Assembly (NCBI RefSeq): GCF_047663525.1
Contig: NC_092591.1
Location: 32,707,001-32,771,000, forward strand
Direction: 5' to 3'
Origin: Anas platyrhynchos
Lineage: Eukaryota; Chordata; Aves; Anseriformes; Anatidae
Length of the DNA: 64,000 bases
Shown: positions 1 to 11,592 of the stretch, piece after piece
How positions within the stretch are numbered: position 1 is the first letter of the stretch
Layout of the letters: every line of letters begins with the position of its first letter
Made by a program: the position numbers and the translations under genes
Notes under the pieces: generated by a model
What the model was told of the DNA's origin: nothing
Database searches by the model: none
What the model saw: only the letters and a program-made list of their open reading frames with translations

Positions 1-75
1 AAGGAGCCTTCCACCCCCCAGCCCTGTCACAACAAACACTTTATCGAGCGTTTTTGGGTGTTATATGGTTAAAAG

Positions 76-85
76 TTTATTTATT
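76..85 (-). terminator. SLC35C1: Probable SLC35C1 poly(A) signals
   Basis: Two overlapping AATAAA hexamers lie on the minus strand (TTTATT at 76-81 and 80-85 on the plus strand). They are the only canonical hexamers I found on this strand below the SLC35C1 stop codon at 1068. A GT-rich stretch suited to a downstream cleavage element follows at about 25-45 on the minus strand. Cleavage is inferred at about 55-65. Confidence 0.55.
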
Positions 86-214
86 TTTTTTCCTCAAGCG
101 CTGAAATGGTGGTGACCGGCTAAAATGGCGGGGGGGTTGTGAGGGAACGAGCCCCGAGCAGTGAGGGGGGTACGAAGCTGGTGTGGTGTAAATCTTCTGG
201 AAGGAGCTCAGGGC

Positions 215-460
215 ATGGAGGATGAGTGTTGTGAACCCCAGGAGATGTTGTGGGATCGCCCTGAGGGAGGAATCGCCTCAGAACAGCTTTTCCTCTCCCT
301 TCTGTCACTGAGGGCAGAGGCACACTCACTCCTCATTAAGGCAGGCAGGCTGCTTCAGAGAGCACGCTTTCCCTCAGAGGAAAAGGTGCAGATGTATCAC
401 ACCTGCTTTGAACATTGTTCCCAAATTAAGAACCCAGAAGGCAAGAAATACAGGCATTAG
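215..460 (+). other. Candidate small ORF (81 codons), unrecognised
   Basis: An ATG at 215 in a favourable context (G at -3 and G at +4) opens an 81-codon frame. Its middle reads like a charged amphipathic helix (a stretch rich in L, R, A and K, including LLSLRAEAHSLLIKAGRLLQ). A plus-strand AATAAA follows at about 591, and a YY1-like AAAATGGCGG lies upstream at 123-132, so a compact one-exon transcript is conceivable. Against this, it is antisense to the inferred SLC35C1 3' UTR, matches no family I recognise, and could be chance. It could also be the terminal exon of a gene lying left of the window. Confidence 0.25.
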
Positions 461-1067
461 AAACCTCATCAGGATGAGTTACTGACCCACTGGAACATGG
501 ATTTGAGGTACTGCTGCTTCTTAGGCTTACACACAGACAGGAAAAAGGAAAGAATTTCCAACCCTTCACATTGAACAAGGAAACAGGAATAAACTGTTAC
601 TGTCAATTCCTTTGCAGCAGAACCATTTACTGAGGACTATCCCCAACAGCTTGGCTACCTGCCTCCCCCTCATGGAGGTTCAGGATTGTGCAACTTCACA
701 CTCTGAATTCAATCAGATGTCATTCTAGATCCCTAAATACACAAAGCTCCCATCCCATTCTTTGACCACTATATGCCCACCCCACAGAGATGGGAATTGC
801 TCAGATTAGGTCAGTCGCAATAGCCATTTTAGAAAGACATCCGTGAAAACTGATACTTCTCTAGAACACATGCTCTCACCCCGTCTCTGAGCTGGGGAGA
901 TCCAGTGGACAAGACATAATTCATTTAGCTCTTTGGCTCTGGTTCCTGACACAGCTCCCCGTACCATTTGCAGGTGAATTTTTCCTGCTCCTTGCTCTTC
1001 TCCGCAGGAGGAAAGGAGCTCTGACAGTTAACTCCCAGGTACAGAAACAGGTGCAGGCTGAATCTGC

Positions 1068-1627
1068 CTACACACCAGTCTCATTTTTTTCACTGCTTTT
1101 GAGATTAGGATCCTCTTCCACTTTTCTCATCTCCAGCCCTTTTACCCATGTGTAGGCAAAGGAGCCCCCCAGCACCATCAAGTTACTTGTCCACCACAAG
1201 AAGCTCTTTGTCTCCTCAAAGTAAATAACAGCCAGCACCGTTTGGGCACAGGCCTTGGCTGTCCCGGACACATTGTGGGTGAGTGGGCTAGTGAACTTAA
1301 TCTGGAGTCCAGTCACATACCCAATGGCAAAGCCAAACACTCCTCCCAGGGTCATCATGCCCCAAAAAGTGGGGTTTCCCAGCTTGTCGAAGTGGTAGAG
1401 GGTGTGGAACTCGCCCAGCATCATCATGAGGGGGAAGAACAGGACACAGGCATTCAAGTTGTTGTAGAAGGTCAGGTGCCAGATGCTACCATCCACCACA
1501 GGCAGCACCTTCTTGGTGTAGATGGCATTGAGGGAGACACACAGGCTTGCTAAGATCCCAAAGAATATACCTGCCCATGACAGAGTGCCCTCTGCTCCTT
1601 CCTGGTCAACGCCCAGCCAGAAGCCAC
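1068..1627 (-). CDS. SLC35C1: GDP-fucose transporter 1, coding exon 2 (C-terminal half)
   Basis: This exon encodes residues 180-364 plus the last two bases of split codon 179. The acceptor TTGCAG lies just above 1627 on the plus strand, and the stop TAG is at 1068-1070. The translation opens with [17 protein letters not shown] and contains the hallmark [20 protein letters not shown], near-identical to human SLC35C1 as I know it. Several hydrophobic segments complete the ten-helix nucleotide-sugar transporter fold. The protein imports GDP-fucose into the Golgi lumen in exchange for GMP, supplying all fucosyltransferases there. Threonine 308, mutated in human SLC35C1-CDG (LAD II), is intact. 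The tail ends in GV, as in mammals. Joined to exon 1 (3801-4335), the CDS is 1,095 nt and 364 aa, the same length as human. Confidence 0.97.
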
Positions 1628-3800
1628 CTGCAACAGAAGAAATCAGGCATAATATGTACATCTGATGAAGGACTCAAAATACACAGTTGGTGATTCATCA
1701 TCTACCTAATATTGAACAACCACAGCCACAAGCAGAGACAGGCTAGAAGGCTTCCCCTTTCTATTATACTAACCCGCAAAGTGTCATGACTGCTGTCCTG
1801 GGAAGATTTATTTTAGGAGTGCAGGTAATTTGTGCTATCATTCAGTCTCATTCTCACACTGAGCAGGAAGCAGGAGTTTAGAAATTACAAAAGGACATGA
1901 ACTAAAGCTACTGTTTGTGTATAGGTCACTTCTAGAAGATCATATGATTTTTATTTTTATTTTTTTTGAAAAGATAGCAAACTGGACATGTACGTAGCAA
2001 AAAATACTCCTCTTACCTTAGAGGCTTAAAGAAAAAAAACATAGCGAAAAGTATCACAACTCACCTAGGCTTTGCTGCACTGTTAACAGTAACAGAAATA
2101 AGTCAGAAAAGATGGAAAGATGGTAAATGCGTGGGTTAAAATACAAAAGACCTTGATCAAAAGAAGACTACAAAGTAGAAAGGCATCCTCACTGTATTAA
2201 ACTTCTTCAATGGGCAGAACACTCTTTAACCAGCTCTGAAACAGGTGCTACAGGCTCTTTTGCTCCAGGGCAGAGAGGGAGACTTTGCCCCATCCAGCTC
2301 TTCAGCAAAATGTAAAAGGAGAGATCGGCTACTGAAAGAGTGCTGCAGTGCTTCTGCATTAGCTACTTTCCATTAGAAGCCATGAGGGAAGTTGCCTGCA
2401 AGTCAGCCAACACATGCTATAAACTAAGTCCAAGTACAAAAGAGCTCAATGCACAGACAAGGACTGTGTCTGGCCACAGAGGATGCTTGGCTGTGCTGGC
2501 ATACACAGGCAATGCTCCTACAGCAAAGGGAGATGGAGCCAGGGGACAGAGCCTTAGAGAAACCTAGAAGGCTGGTAAGTGCCACAGACTTGGGTAACAC
2601 CTGAGCACGAGGCTAGCTAAAGCCAACTGCTGGCATCACTTGGTGGAGGGGAACAGTCGCTGCTCAGCCAGACTGGCTCTCCTGTTTGCCTCTCATATAC
2701 AGAACTTGTCTCATCTTTCTGAAGTCCATCTGCTTGTCTAAGCACCACCATGAACACACGTCCACCTGGAACTGAAGTTAACGTTTCACCATCCTTGGCA
2801 TCAAAATGACTCTCTAAATGGAAGGCAGCTTTTCACTTTACTTGGCCTTTGGAGCAGAAGGCTTGTAAGCAATTCCCGTTAAGCTAGTCAATGCCCTGCC
2901 CTACTTCCTCACCACACAACCAGATTTTCTGGTGGTGCTTTATGCTTGATTTGATTAGCTAATCTTGTCTAAATTGGCAAGCTCCATTGTATGGTCCCAA
3001 CAATGCTGACAGTCTAAGCAAACACTTATTGTTTCCAAAGTTAGTTATTAACATTCACTTGAAAATAGGGAAGAAACACCTAGTTCTGTAATGGCCTTCG
3101 TGGGGGAAAAGACGTGGTATCATCTTAAGGCAAATGAAACTTTATTAGAGGATTGACAGTTATTGCTGCTTAAGGAGAGCAACAGTCAAGTGACAGTGAT
3201 TTCCTTTCCTAATGACACCTGTGTGCTCCAGACACAGGAAGCAGACTGCCTAAGGCAGAGCAAGAGAAGAGCCCTACAATTACCCCATCGCATCCAAAAG
3301 CGCTCATGTATGAGGGTGACGTCCCAAGAGGAAGGATGGTTCTGCCTGGTTCGTTATTTGGGTTCAGCATCCTGTTCTGAGCGTTAGGCCAGAAAAGCAC
3401 TACCAGCCACTCAAGGTGGCTGTTCCTTCCTGTACCTTAGGAAGGAACACATGCAGGGGTGGTTAGGGCTTCGCCTGCCACCAGGGCTAGGAAGGAACAC
3501 GTGCAAAACGCAGGTAGGAAAGGCTGTGTGGGGAACCAGGAACTTTGCATTCCCCTATCCTGCAGGAACAAAGACTGAAGACTTGAGGTGCACCACGGGC
3601 AACAGCCAGAGAGCAACCAAGGACCTAACAGGCGTTAATTCCACAGGCTGCAGCAGTACAGGTGCATGCTGCAACCTGGAGCAAGACACCACAATCCTGT
3701 TAGCCTGGGACCTCTACAGTCACCTGCCTGACCTCAGGAGGACCGCCTCCTTGGGCTCTCTGAGGTTTGGGGTGGCCGCAGTCCCCCTATTCCCACTCAC
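1628..3800 (-). other. SLC35C1: SLC35C1 intron between the coding exons
   Basis: The 2,173-bp intron has donor GTGAGT at 3800-3795 and acceptor TTGCAG at about 1633-1628, both read on the minus strand. It is a phase-1 intron splitting a glycine codon, which is where the mammalian gene splits too. The interior is ordinary moderately AT-rich DNA with a T-rich run near 1945-1970. I saw no repeat family or conserved element worth calling. Confidence 0.93.
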
Positions 3801-4660
3801 CTATGATAACACCGCAGGCCAGGAGGGCGTAGAGCGAGGTGGTCTGCTTGAGCAGCAGGTAGGAGAGCAGCACGTTGAAGACGGTAGTGAGCGAGCGCCC
3901 CACGTTGTAGAAGGCCACGCCGACGTGCTTGAGGCAGAGGTTGTTGAAGGTGACCATGCCGATGAAGACGACGGAGAGGGGCAGCACGCTGCGGGACACC
4001 TTGAGGTCGAGGCGCAGGGCGGGCAGCCCGGCACAAGGCGCCCCGCAGGCAGCCCCCAGACTCAGCCCCGCGCACAGGGCGGCCGTCATGGCGCACTGGA
4101 AGAAGGTGACGAAGAGCGGGGCGTCGAGGCGCAGCGAGGGGCTGTCCAGCAGGTACTTGTTGAGGAACACCATGGTGATGGAGGTGAACCAGTAGAGGCA
4201 GACCACCAGCCCGATGCGCAGCGCCCGCAGCACGAAGGGCGCCCGCCGCTCCTCGGCCGGCAGCAGCGGGTCGGCGGCGCCTCCGCCCAGCGCCATCCGC
4301 AGGAGCCCGGTCCGCGTCAGCTGCGCCCTGCTCATGGCGGGCACAGGCCGTCAGCACACGGCCGGGGCCGGCCCCGCTCCCCACCGCCTCGCCCCCCGCC
4401 TCCGAGCCCCGCTCACCCGCTGCCACCGCCGCCGCTGCCGCCTCCGGCCCCGAGCTTCCCGGAGCGGCGCAGCCCCGCCCGCCGCCCTTTATTCACGCCC
4501 CGCGGGCGCCGCTCGCCGCCTCCCCGCGCCGCCATCTCGGGGGAGGGACCGCGCCGCCCCCCTGGGCAGGGCCTGGGGGGAGCCATGAGGGGGCCTGGGC
4601 CGGGCCCGGTACTGAGGGGTGATCGCCGGGGCTCGGGTTGTATATCCTGGCCCTCGGAGC
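3800..4660 (-). promoter_or_regulatory. SLC35C1: SLC35C1 CpG island and promoter
   Basis: Base composition rises abruptly to a CpG-dense block covering coding exon 1, the 5' UTR and the upstream flank, and ends sharply near 4,660. On the minus strand a YY1-type AGATGGCGGC sits at 4528-4537. Such sites usually lie just downstream of the TSS of CpG-island promoters, so I infer initiation near 4,540-4,580. No TATA box is visible, which suits a housekeeping transporter. A GTGAGC at about 4410 on the minus strand could be the donor of an alternative non-coding first exon; this is untested. Confidence 0.75.
3801..4335 (-). CDS. SLC35C1: GDP-fucose transporter 1, coding exon 1 (N-terminal half)
   Basis: This exon encodes residues 1-178 and the first base of codon 179. 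I chose the ATG at 4335 because the protein then starts [18 protein letters not shown], which aligns with the human start. The frame is open slightly upstream but only from a GTG. The context is good (G at -3). A cytosolic N-terminus of about 35 residues is followed by the first membrane helices (about 37-57 and 74-95). The conserved SLC35C block around residues 113-165 includes [20 protein letters not shown] and [20 protein letters not shown]. Arginine 147, the human R147C disease position, is present. The exon is very GC- and CpG-rich and lies inside the promoter CpG island, which creates long meaningless open frames on the opposite strand. Confidence 0.97.
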
Positions 4661-7600
4661 GGCTGTAGGGCTCCTGGCCTACGTGGTCTGACGTGGAAAG
4701 TAAAGACTTGTGATGTGGAAAATAAAGATTTCTGCTCCCCTCCCCACCTTTTAAGTCGCTCCTCTTCCTTTCATAGTTTCCTACATAAATCTCCTCCCTA
4801 TACCGTTTCTTCTTGCAGCAGCTTGCAGGTTTTCTTTAATTTCTGTCTCAATTATTTCCCCATTTTACTTGCTGCAGCGACCAGGAGCAAGGCACTGAGC
4901 GTTGACAGCTACGTTGCCATCCTCACCTGTAGGACTTGGCCTCCCGGTAAAAATAACAAGGTGGGGCTGATCGTTATCTCCAGAAGCAAATCCGCTGCAC
5001 GCCCTGCTGGGACTGCAGCTTTTGTACATGCCTGAGGGGCCCAAGGGATGCTCCATGAAATAAGAATCTGGCCCCAGTGCTGGCACCCCACAGCTGGTAG
5101 AGACATGGGCTGGGATGTCCTCACGGGACTGAAGTACTCATACAGACACTCTGGGTATGCTCATACCAGCTCCAGTTGTGCTCAGTAAGCACAGGCATGG
5201 AGCCGTTGTTTCAGACTGCCATCAGATTTGGGAGGGCAGCCTCTATCCCTACAGAGCTGTGCTGCTTGTGGCACTGAAGGAGGCTCGCCCTGCCAAAGCT
5301 CTGGAAGCTGCAGGATCTGAATGTCACCTGGGCTGCCGGTATTTCAGCTGGGTTGGGTGTTTGACTTCAATGTGCTCTGACACGGAAACGATGTGGAGGG
5401 GAATTAAAAACTAAAGGATGAAAGACTTCAACGGAGGTCACCTGCTCACGGAGCAGCCTCTTCCTGTCATTAAGGAGGTTACTGATAGCCGCACCCGTGT
5501 CAGAAATAACTCCAGCCCTGCAATCTCCTATCAACCTCCTTTATGTGCTAGTTGGAGCAGGTGTGATATAGGTCTTGTGTGTTCAGTGATTTTCTAATGT
5601 GGGTTTTGCCCACAGCATGCCATGGGGTATAGGTCTGTGCTCTGCTGTCTGAGCCTTATTTACATAAATAAATTTATCATTTTTATGGAGGTAAATAAAA
5701 CTTTTCCACTATGACCTGAATGAAGTAGACACGGTGACATCTGCAAACAGCTCATAAAGACAGTACGGAGAAGTGTTGGCTGCCTGAGCCGTCTTCCTGC
5801 AGTGTTAACTTGGAAAGGTAAACACAAAAATGTCACTGCCACTACTATTAACTACTCCAGTGCTGAGGTGCAGCCTGTGCTCATCTCTGCACCCTGCTGC
5901 AGCAATGCAAGCTATGCAGGGACTGACCGATCCCTTTAAAGGCAGCCCAGGTGCTGGGGTAAGCTGCACACACACACTCTCCTGCTGAAGTGATTATGCC
6001 ACAAACCCGAGTCATTATTCTGGGTGTAAAAGACCCATCTGCCCGTACTCACAGGCCAAAGTATCCCACCTTCTCTAGACAGTGTTTTATAACAAAGGAG
6101 TGTTTTCCCTACCAAACTCTCTAGCATGTTACAGATTCAAACTGCCGAACAGGACAAAATAAATTAACAAAATAAAATAAAGTTAATACCAGATTCCACA
6201 GTGGTGTGCTGGAAATTTCTGACCAGGAAGAGCCTGGCTTGGTTCTAGAGGTCCCAAAGGCCCCTTACACATACACATGGCTTCAGCATCGCACATGCAT
6301 TTTGAATTTGAAAGAAATTACCTCTTTCCCCCAATAATGTTGCAAATATGACCCCATCAGAGCCAGACGGAGAACAGTTTTTCTCCTCAACTTGCTCGTG
6401 TTGTTCAAAATATCTTCTCTAAACTAAACACAGAAATTAGAAATGGAAAAATGAATCCCCAACCCTCAATCCCATCTCGTCTGCTCGTTCAGCACATAGA
6501 AGATTGCTTTGTCCTGCGCAAGTTTGAAATATCCCAATCAATAAAATGTTCATTGCTTCTCTTGGGAGATTATTCTCCAGACTTATAATACATGTATGGC
6601 ACGTCTACGTGGGAAAATTGACCAGAATAGCTATCTCAGCCCTGACAATATAATTCCCTGATGCTGACAGTGTTTTCCAAAATAAAAGTGATTTATTTGC
6701 AGATAATCACGTAGTTCTGTGATAGTTGCGCTGGTCAATCTCCCTAGGCAGAGCTCGTCTGCAGGGATGGCAATGGTTTTGACAAGTGGTTTGAGTAAAG
6801 GCTTGCCTGGGTGGAAAAGCTGTCTGGCAGAGTTACTGTGCCATAGCTGGCCTGCCTGCCTGCCTCGAGGGATGCTCTGCTTCGGGGCACAAGAGATTTC
6901 TGAGGAAAGGTGGTAATTAATAGGTTATCATGTGAGCTGGAGCCATTGTGGCAATGCAGGCTGGCCTCTGGCACAGCACCAGCCTTGGGCTTTCCTGAAT
7001 TAATTCCTGCTTGAATGAAAGCTCATCTTTTAGGGGAAAAAAAAAAAAATCAATCTTGTCTAAAAATACGTCCAGGAATACTAAATTCAGTGGGACACTA
7101 GCAATACGAGTCCAATGGCTGTTTGTTTCCCCCTAATAGCACACACTGCTCCATGCTTGGACTTGCTGGGTTCAAGATTTCAGTCTCTGGATCCTGTTAC
7201 GACTTCGCTGTTTTTACAAGCACACGCTTCCAGGCTGATGAAGTTACATTTTAACCTAGTTTTTGAGAAGTTCAATACATTTAACTTCCTTATAGAACGT
7301 GTTTATTACGCTACAGCAGCAGTGACTGACCTCCTTGTGCACACAAGGCCTGGGCATTTTCCTGCCTGGTTGCACATTAACGTGGCACCACGTCACCAAG
7401 AACCAGCCCAGGATTGTTCCTGCTTTAAGAGAGCGCCGCTTCAAGTTCCCCAAGTGCTTTCAAAATAGCTACCACTAGCTTGGGACCCAGCTTTGCTGGG
7501 CTGTAGGCACTGGGAAAACTGGATGTCATGGCAGTGTCCTTGTGCCCATGTCCCCAGAAGTGCCCACGCTCCTGGGTGGGCAGCAGCACTCCTGTGCATT

Positions 7601-7840
7601 TCCCAATCCTTCCCCATCTCAACACCAAAACCTTTTAAAATAAGGCAGAAACCCCCCGGGAAAGCTCTCTCTTTCCTCCCTAACTTACTTGACCTACTTG
7701 AAAGGCAGCAATTGGGCTGAATCCCCGCAGCCTGGCTGCTAAGACTGGGGTGTCGGTGCATCCCGGCGGGGAGGCGGCACGAATCCCTTTTCCCGGCCGC
7801 ACGGGAGACCCGAAGAGGCCGAGCATCGATGTTGGCGACA
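4661..7840. other. Intergenic, no gene recognised
   Basis: This is moderately AT-rich unique-looking DNA upstream of SLC35C1. Open frames on both strands are short, lack family resemblance and have no plausible splice context. AT-rich patches occur around 5,650-5,860 and 6,160-6,620, with an A-run at about 7,037-7,049. No repeat family was identified. Confidence 0.6.
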
Positions 7841-7854
7841 CTTGGCGCTGGGGA

Positions 7855-7922
7855 CACTAGGGGGCAGGGCTGGCACGCTTTTGGGGCTTTCCCTGCCTGG
7901 CCTGGGCAGGACTAGGGGGCTG
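7855..7922 (+). promoter_or_regulatory. Pair of CTCF-like motifs
   Basis: CACTAGGGGGCAG at 7855-7867 is close to the CTCF core consensus. A second, weaker copy, ACTAGGGGGCTGG, begins at 7911 in the same orientation. Both lie in a locally GC-rich 200-bp patch about 3.5 kb upstream of the SLC35C1 promoter. Motif presence only; binding is inferred. Confidence 0.45.
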
Positions 7923-9773
7923 GAGCCCTCCTCTTGCCGTCCCGCATCGCCTCCCCCCCGCAGCAAAGGCGATGCAAAGTCACTTTTAGGGTCACACCAA
8001 GCGCTGCAGTGCCCAGCCGGGGGTGACCAGCGTGTCCCTTGGTCCCACAGGTGACCTGAGCACCCCTGGGACACCCCAGGCTGTCCCCCTGCCCCTCTGG
8101 CAGCCAGCAGCATCCCGCCTGTCCCGGCTCTCCGGGGCTGTGATTTATGAGGCAGCCCCTTGGAAACGCTCCGAACCCAGAGCTTAAGTGCTGCTGAATG
8201 GCAGCATTAATTACTATTAAAAACACACATTTATATCTCTCTCACCTGCTTTAAATCCTGGGAAATTAGATTCCCTACCCATCCCTTCCAGCCCTGGTGG
8301 CAGCTGGGGGTGTTTTATGGCCCTATAAAGCCTTGCAGTACCTGCTGTCTATATGGGCTTTTATTTATGAGGCCCTTAACAGGCTTGCTGGTGGCACTGT
8401 TTGAGCGTCCCCTACCCCCATTTTGGTGCTGTTTCCCCTGCCAGGAGCTGTCCCCACAGCTGCCCCCCCTGCAGGGCTCCAGCTTACTGTTTAGCCCCAT
8501 TTCCCCTCATTTCCCTCTGTGCTTCCCTGGGGAAAGGGGTCCATGGTGGCAGCACACTCCATGCTGCTCCTGGTGGTGGGAATCGGGTGGGAATTGGTGG
8601 TGGGACATGCAGGTTTGGGCAAAATCACGAAATGGGGAGTTCAATGGGGAGCCCCCAGCTGCTGGGGCACAGCATGCAGCGGGTGAGAGCACCGGCAGTA
8701 GGTGTGTATGGCAATTTGTCTCAGCCTTGGTACTTTTTTATGTGGAAAAGGGATTCAGGGAGACACACGCCTCTTGACAGGCTTCTTAATAGCCTCATTT
8801 GCTTGTCCTTTGCTGCAGTCATGCCACTTATTGTCAAAAGTCACCAGGGGCTGGGAGATGAGCAGCCCTAAAACCCCAGATCACAGAGACAGCAGCTTGT
8901 GTACATCTACCGCTACGTTTGTGTAGGTCCTACAAATATTGCAGCCTTTCTTTTCAGAGGGTGGAGGCGAGCTGTGTAGATGTAGATCCTGAAATAGCCA
9001 GCTTTTCCCTAATGGACTGCAGCAGTTCTGAAGCTCCTTGTATGCTGAACGCCTTGATGGAGCAGTAAAAATCTCACCACGCCTTGGGGCTGAGAAGCAA
9101 ACCCCATTTTGCTGGTGGCCTCTCGCGCCCACACAACGGCGGATGACGGGGTGGAGAAGAGCAGGGGGCTGGGAGCTGTGCTTATCTCCAGGGCTCTCCC
9201 ATATAATGTCCCTGTCCCTGGCACTGCCCTCCGAGCACTTCTGGGCCCTCAGACCTGCTGGAGACCAGATGCTGCTCTGGGGAATTGGCCAAATTTGTGT
9301 GCCTGTGTCAGCCTGCCAGGGAGAAATTGATAGATATCTCTGCCTCCTGACTCCCAGGCTGAGCATGCTAATTTATAGATTGGATCTGTCGCTCCTGATA
9401 AACGATATCTTACTTCCCTAATGCCGCCTTCAAATTGAGTTTTTAAGGCTAGGTCAGACAGGGAAACCAAAGGGTGACTCTGCTTTCTCTTTGCTTTGGC
9501 TCCGTTCTCTGTGGTTGGGCTGAAGTTGGCTTTTCAGGCTGGGGACAGAGCCAGGAGCTGTGGCTGATGCCATCCTCGGTGGCCAAGTGGCTGCCTCAAA
9601 CCAGGCTCTGAAGCCCCACCTGCCTCCTCCAGGTGCTCACTTGGACCGAAATCCCTGAATCCAGTTTGGTCATGGCAGCCCCTGCAGGATGCTTGTCAGT
9701 ATAGTTAGTAACACACGTTATTTATGGAGCAGCGACACCATTTCCCTGGAAATGAAAAAATCTCCCATCAACC

Positions 9774-9838
9774 AACAAAAAAAAACAAAAACAAAACCAA
9801 AAAAAACCAAAACCAAACAAATAATAATAATAAAAACC
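9774..9838 (+). repeat. A-rich simple repeat (AAAAC/AATA type)
   Basis: An almost pure A/C tract of AAAAC- and AAACC-like units passes into ATA repeats at its right end. It could be the tail of a decayed retrotransposon, but no recognisable body precedes it. Confidence 0.85.
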
Positions 9839-11517
9839 AGTCAATCCAGCAGAGAAGAGGCATTTCCCATAGGGTTGCTGAACGGGACAGTGGATGGGAT
9901 GGTGATGGGATGCCCCATCATGAAGCACACACCAAAGATGCTCCAGCTTTGTTTCCCTCCTGCCTGTGTCCATCCCCGTATCTTGCAGCCTGGCTGAGCT
10001 GTGTGCTGGGGCAGGGGGTGGAGGGGGACCTGAGACCTCACTCAGCAGCCCCAGCTTGCCCAGGAGCACGGGACGACACCAGAAGGCTCCCAGCTTTCCC
10101 CCTGACCATGCCTGAAGCCAACAGAGAGCCCGCTGGCACTCCTCGGGGAAGAGCAGCAATTCCCTTTCTCTGCCTGTGCCAGGTCAGGTGTGCCGAGCAT
10201 TAATCCCTCCAGGGGATGCGCCTGGATCAGCACAAACACAGCTTCTCCAGCAGCAGAGAGGAGCAGTTTCTGGAGCGCAGCCAGCGGCTCAGACCTGTAC
10301 ATATGTGAGCAGCTTTGTTCCTCCTCCGGGGAGCTGCCTAACAAAGTTGAGAGTTGGCCAAACACCCAGGATTAAGCATATCACTGCTCTAACCCTCCGG
10401 AGGTTAGGGGAGCAAAATGCACATGCGTGCGGACCCGTTCGGCTTGTCGTCATCGAGCCCTGGATATTTTCCTGTTACCCAAGAAAGGAACTTGCTGAAG
10501 CCGCCTCTTTATGCCCCGAGCACCACTGCAATAACCCAAAATAAACCAGGCCAGTGAATCCCTTCCAAAGGCAGTGAAAGCAGCAGCCGGAGTCGGGGCC
10601 CTTCCACTCACCTCCGCTGAGCTCTAACTCTGAAACCCAACGAAACATCCTCATTTCCCAACTTCCAGAAACCTCAGCAGCCCAAATTTCCCTGCACGAC
10701 CATCGCAGCTGATTGAGACAGCAAATCCTGCGGCACATCGGAAACTGAGAACGACGGAGCTGGGAACAATAAACCGAATCTGAACTTCCAATTAAAGAAA
10801 CACAGAGGAGACGGCTGCGATTCGATCCAGATTTAATTCAATCCAAGCTTCCCCCTTTCAAGGCTTGTTTTTTCCTCCCCCCATCCACTGCAACAAACCT
10901 TGTTGCCGAATTTAGGTCAGGCCTCACCCCCTGGGGCTGCTGAAACCCGGCTCCAGGCAAAGCCCTGGAGATTTCCTCTCCCCACCCCGATATCTGGCCA
11001 AATAAAAACTCCCCTGACAAAGCAGTGGCTTTGGTCCACCTGTGGCTATCAGCACTGCAGGCTGCGGGCAGCGAGAGGGCTGCCGGCTGTGCCCCAGTGC
11101 AGGGAGCAGGTTGTGATGGCAGAGCCGGGCTTTTGGGACAGTGAGCGGGGCTGGGTGAGCAAAGAGAGGTTCACCTGGGGGCTCGGACAACCCAAAATGA
11201 TGTGGTGGGAGTGATGAGGCTGTGAGGGCGGTGGTTGGGGCCAAAACCGTGCTCTGTGGTGTGCAGGATGGAGCCTGTGGTGTACAGAGCACAGCCCCAG
11301 CCGCAAAACCAAAATGTGGGTGAGGAAGGGGGCACCACACCGTCCCCAAACCCCACAGCTCTGTTCCCTCCTCTCTGCCAGCTCCCATCCCCTCTCAGGA
11401 GGCCCCACGCTCCCGGTCTGACTCCCCCAGCACCACAGAGGTGCCCCCTCTACGGAAACCTCCTCTTTTTACCAATTATTTTATTTATTTTTTTCACCCA
11501 GGCCTTTGAAGATGGTT

Positions 11518-11592
11518 GTTGCCATGGAAACGTGCTTTAAAGCATGCCTTTTTCCTTCCCTTCATCTCCGGAGCCTCTGTTGCCATAACAGC
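11518..11592 (+). promoter_or_regulatory. RFX X-box palindrome plus second half-matching site
   Basis: GTTGCCATGGAAAC at 11518-11531 is a full match to the RFX X-box consensus GTNRCCNNRGYAAC. A second related site, GTTGCCATAACAGC, occupies 11579-11592. Two X-box-like sites within 75 bp, in sequence with no coding role, suggest a cis-element. Activity is inferred only. Confidence 0.45.

Larger units (their letters stand above)
60..1067 (-). other. SLC35C1: SLC35C1 3' UTR (inferred)
   Basis: This is the stretch between the SLC35C1 stop codon and the first canonical minus-strand poly(A) signal, giving a 3' UTR of about 1 kb. No splice sites or conserved coding were recognised on this strand. 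The far end overlaps, antisense, a small plus-strand open frame at 215-460. The extent is inferred only from the poly(A) signal. Confidence 0.5.

Noticed and set aside
3451-4668. 405-codon plus-strand open frame over the SLC35C1 promoter
   Set aside because: It is the antisense shadow of the GC-rich SLC35C1 exon 1 and its 5' flank. Composition is R/P/G-rich, it ignores the real splice donor, and it resembles no family.
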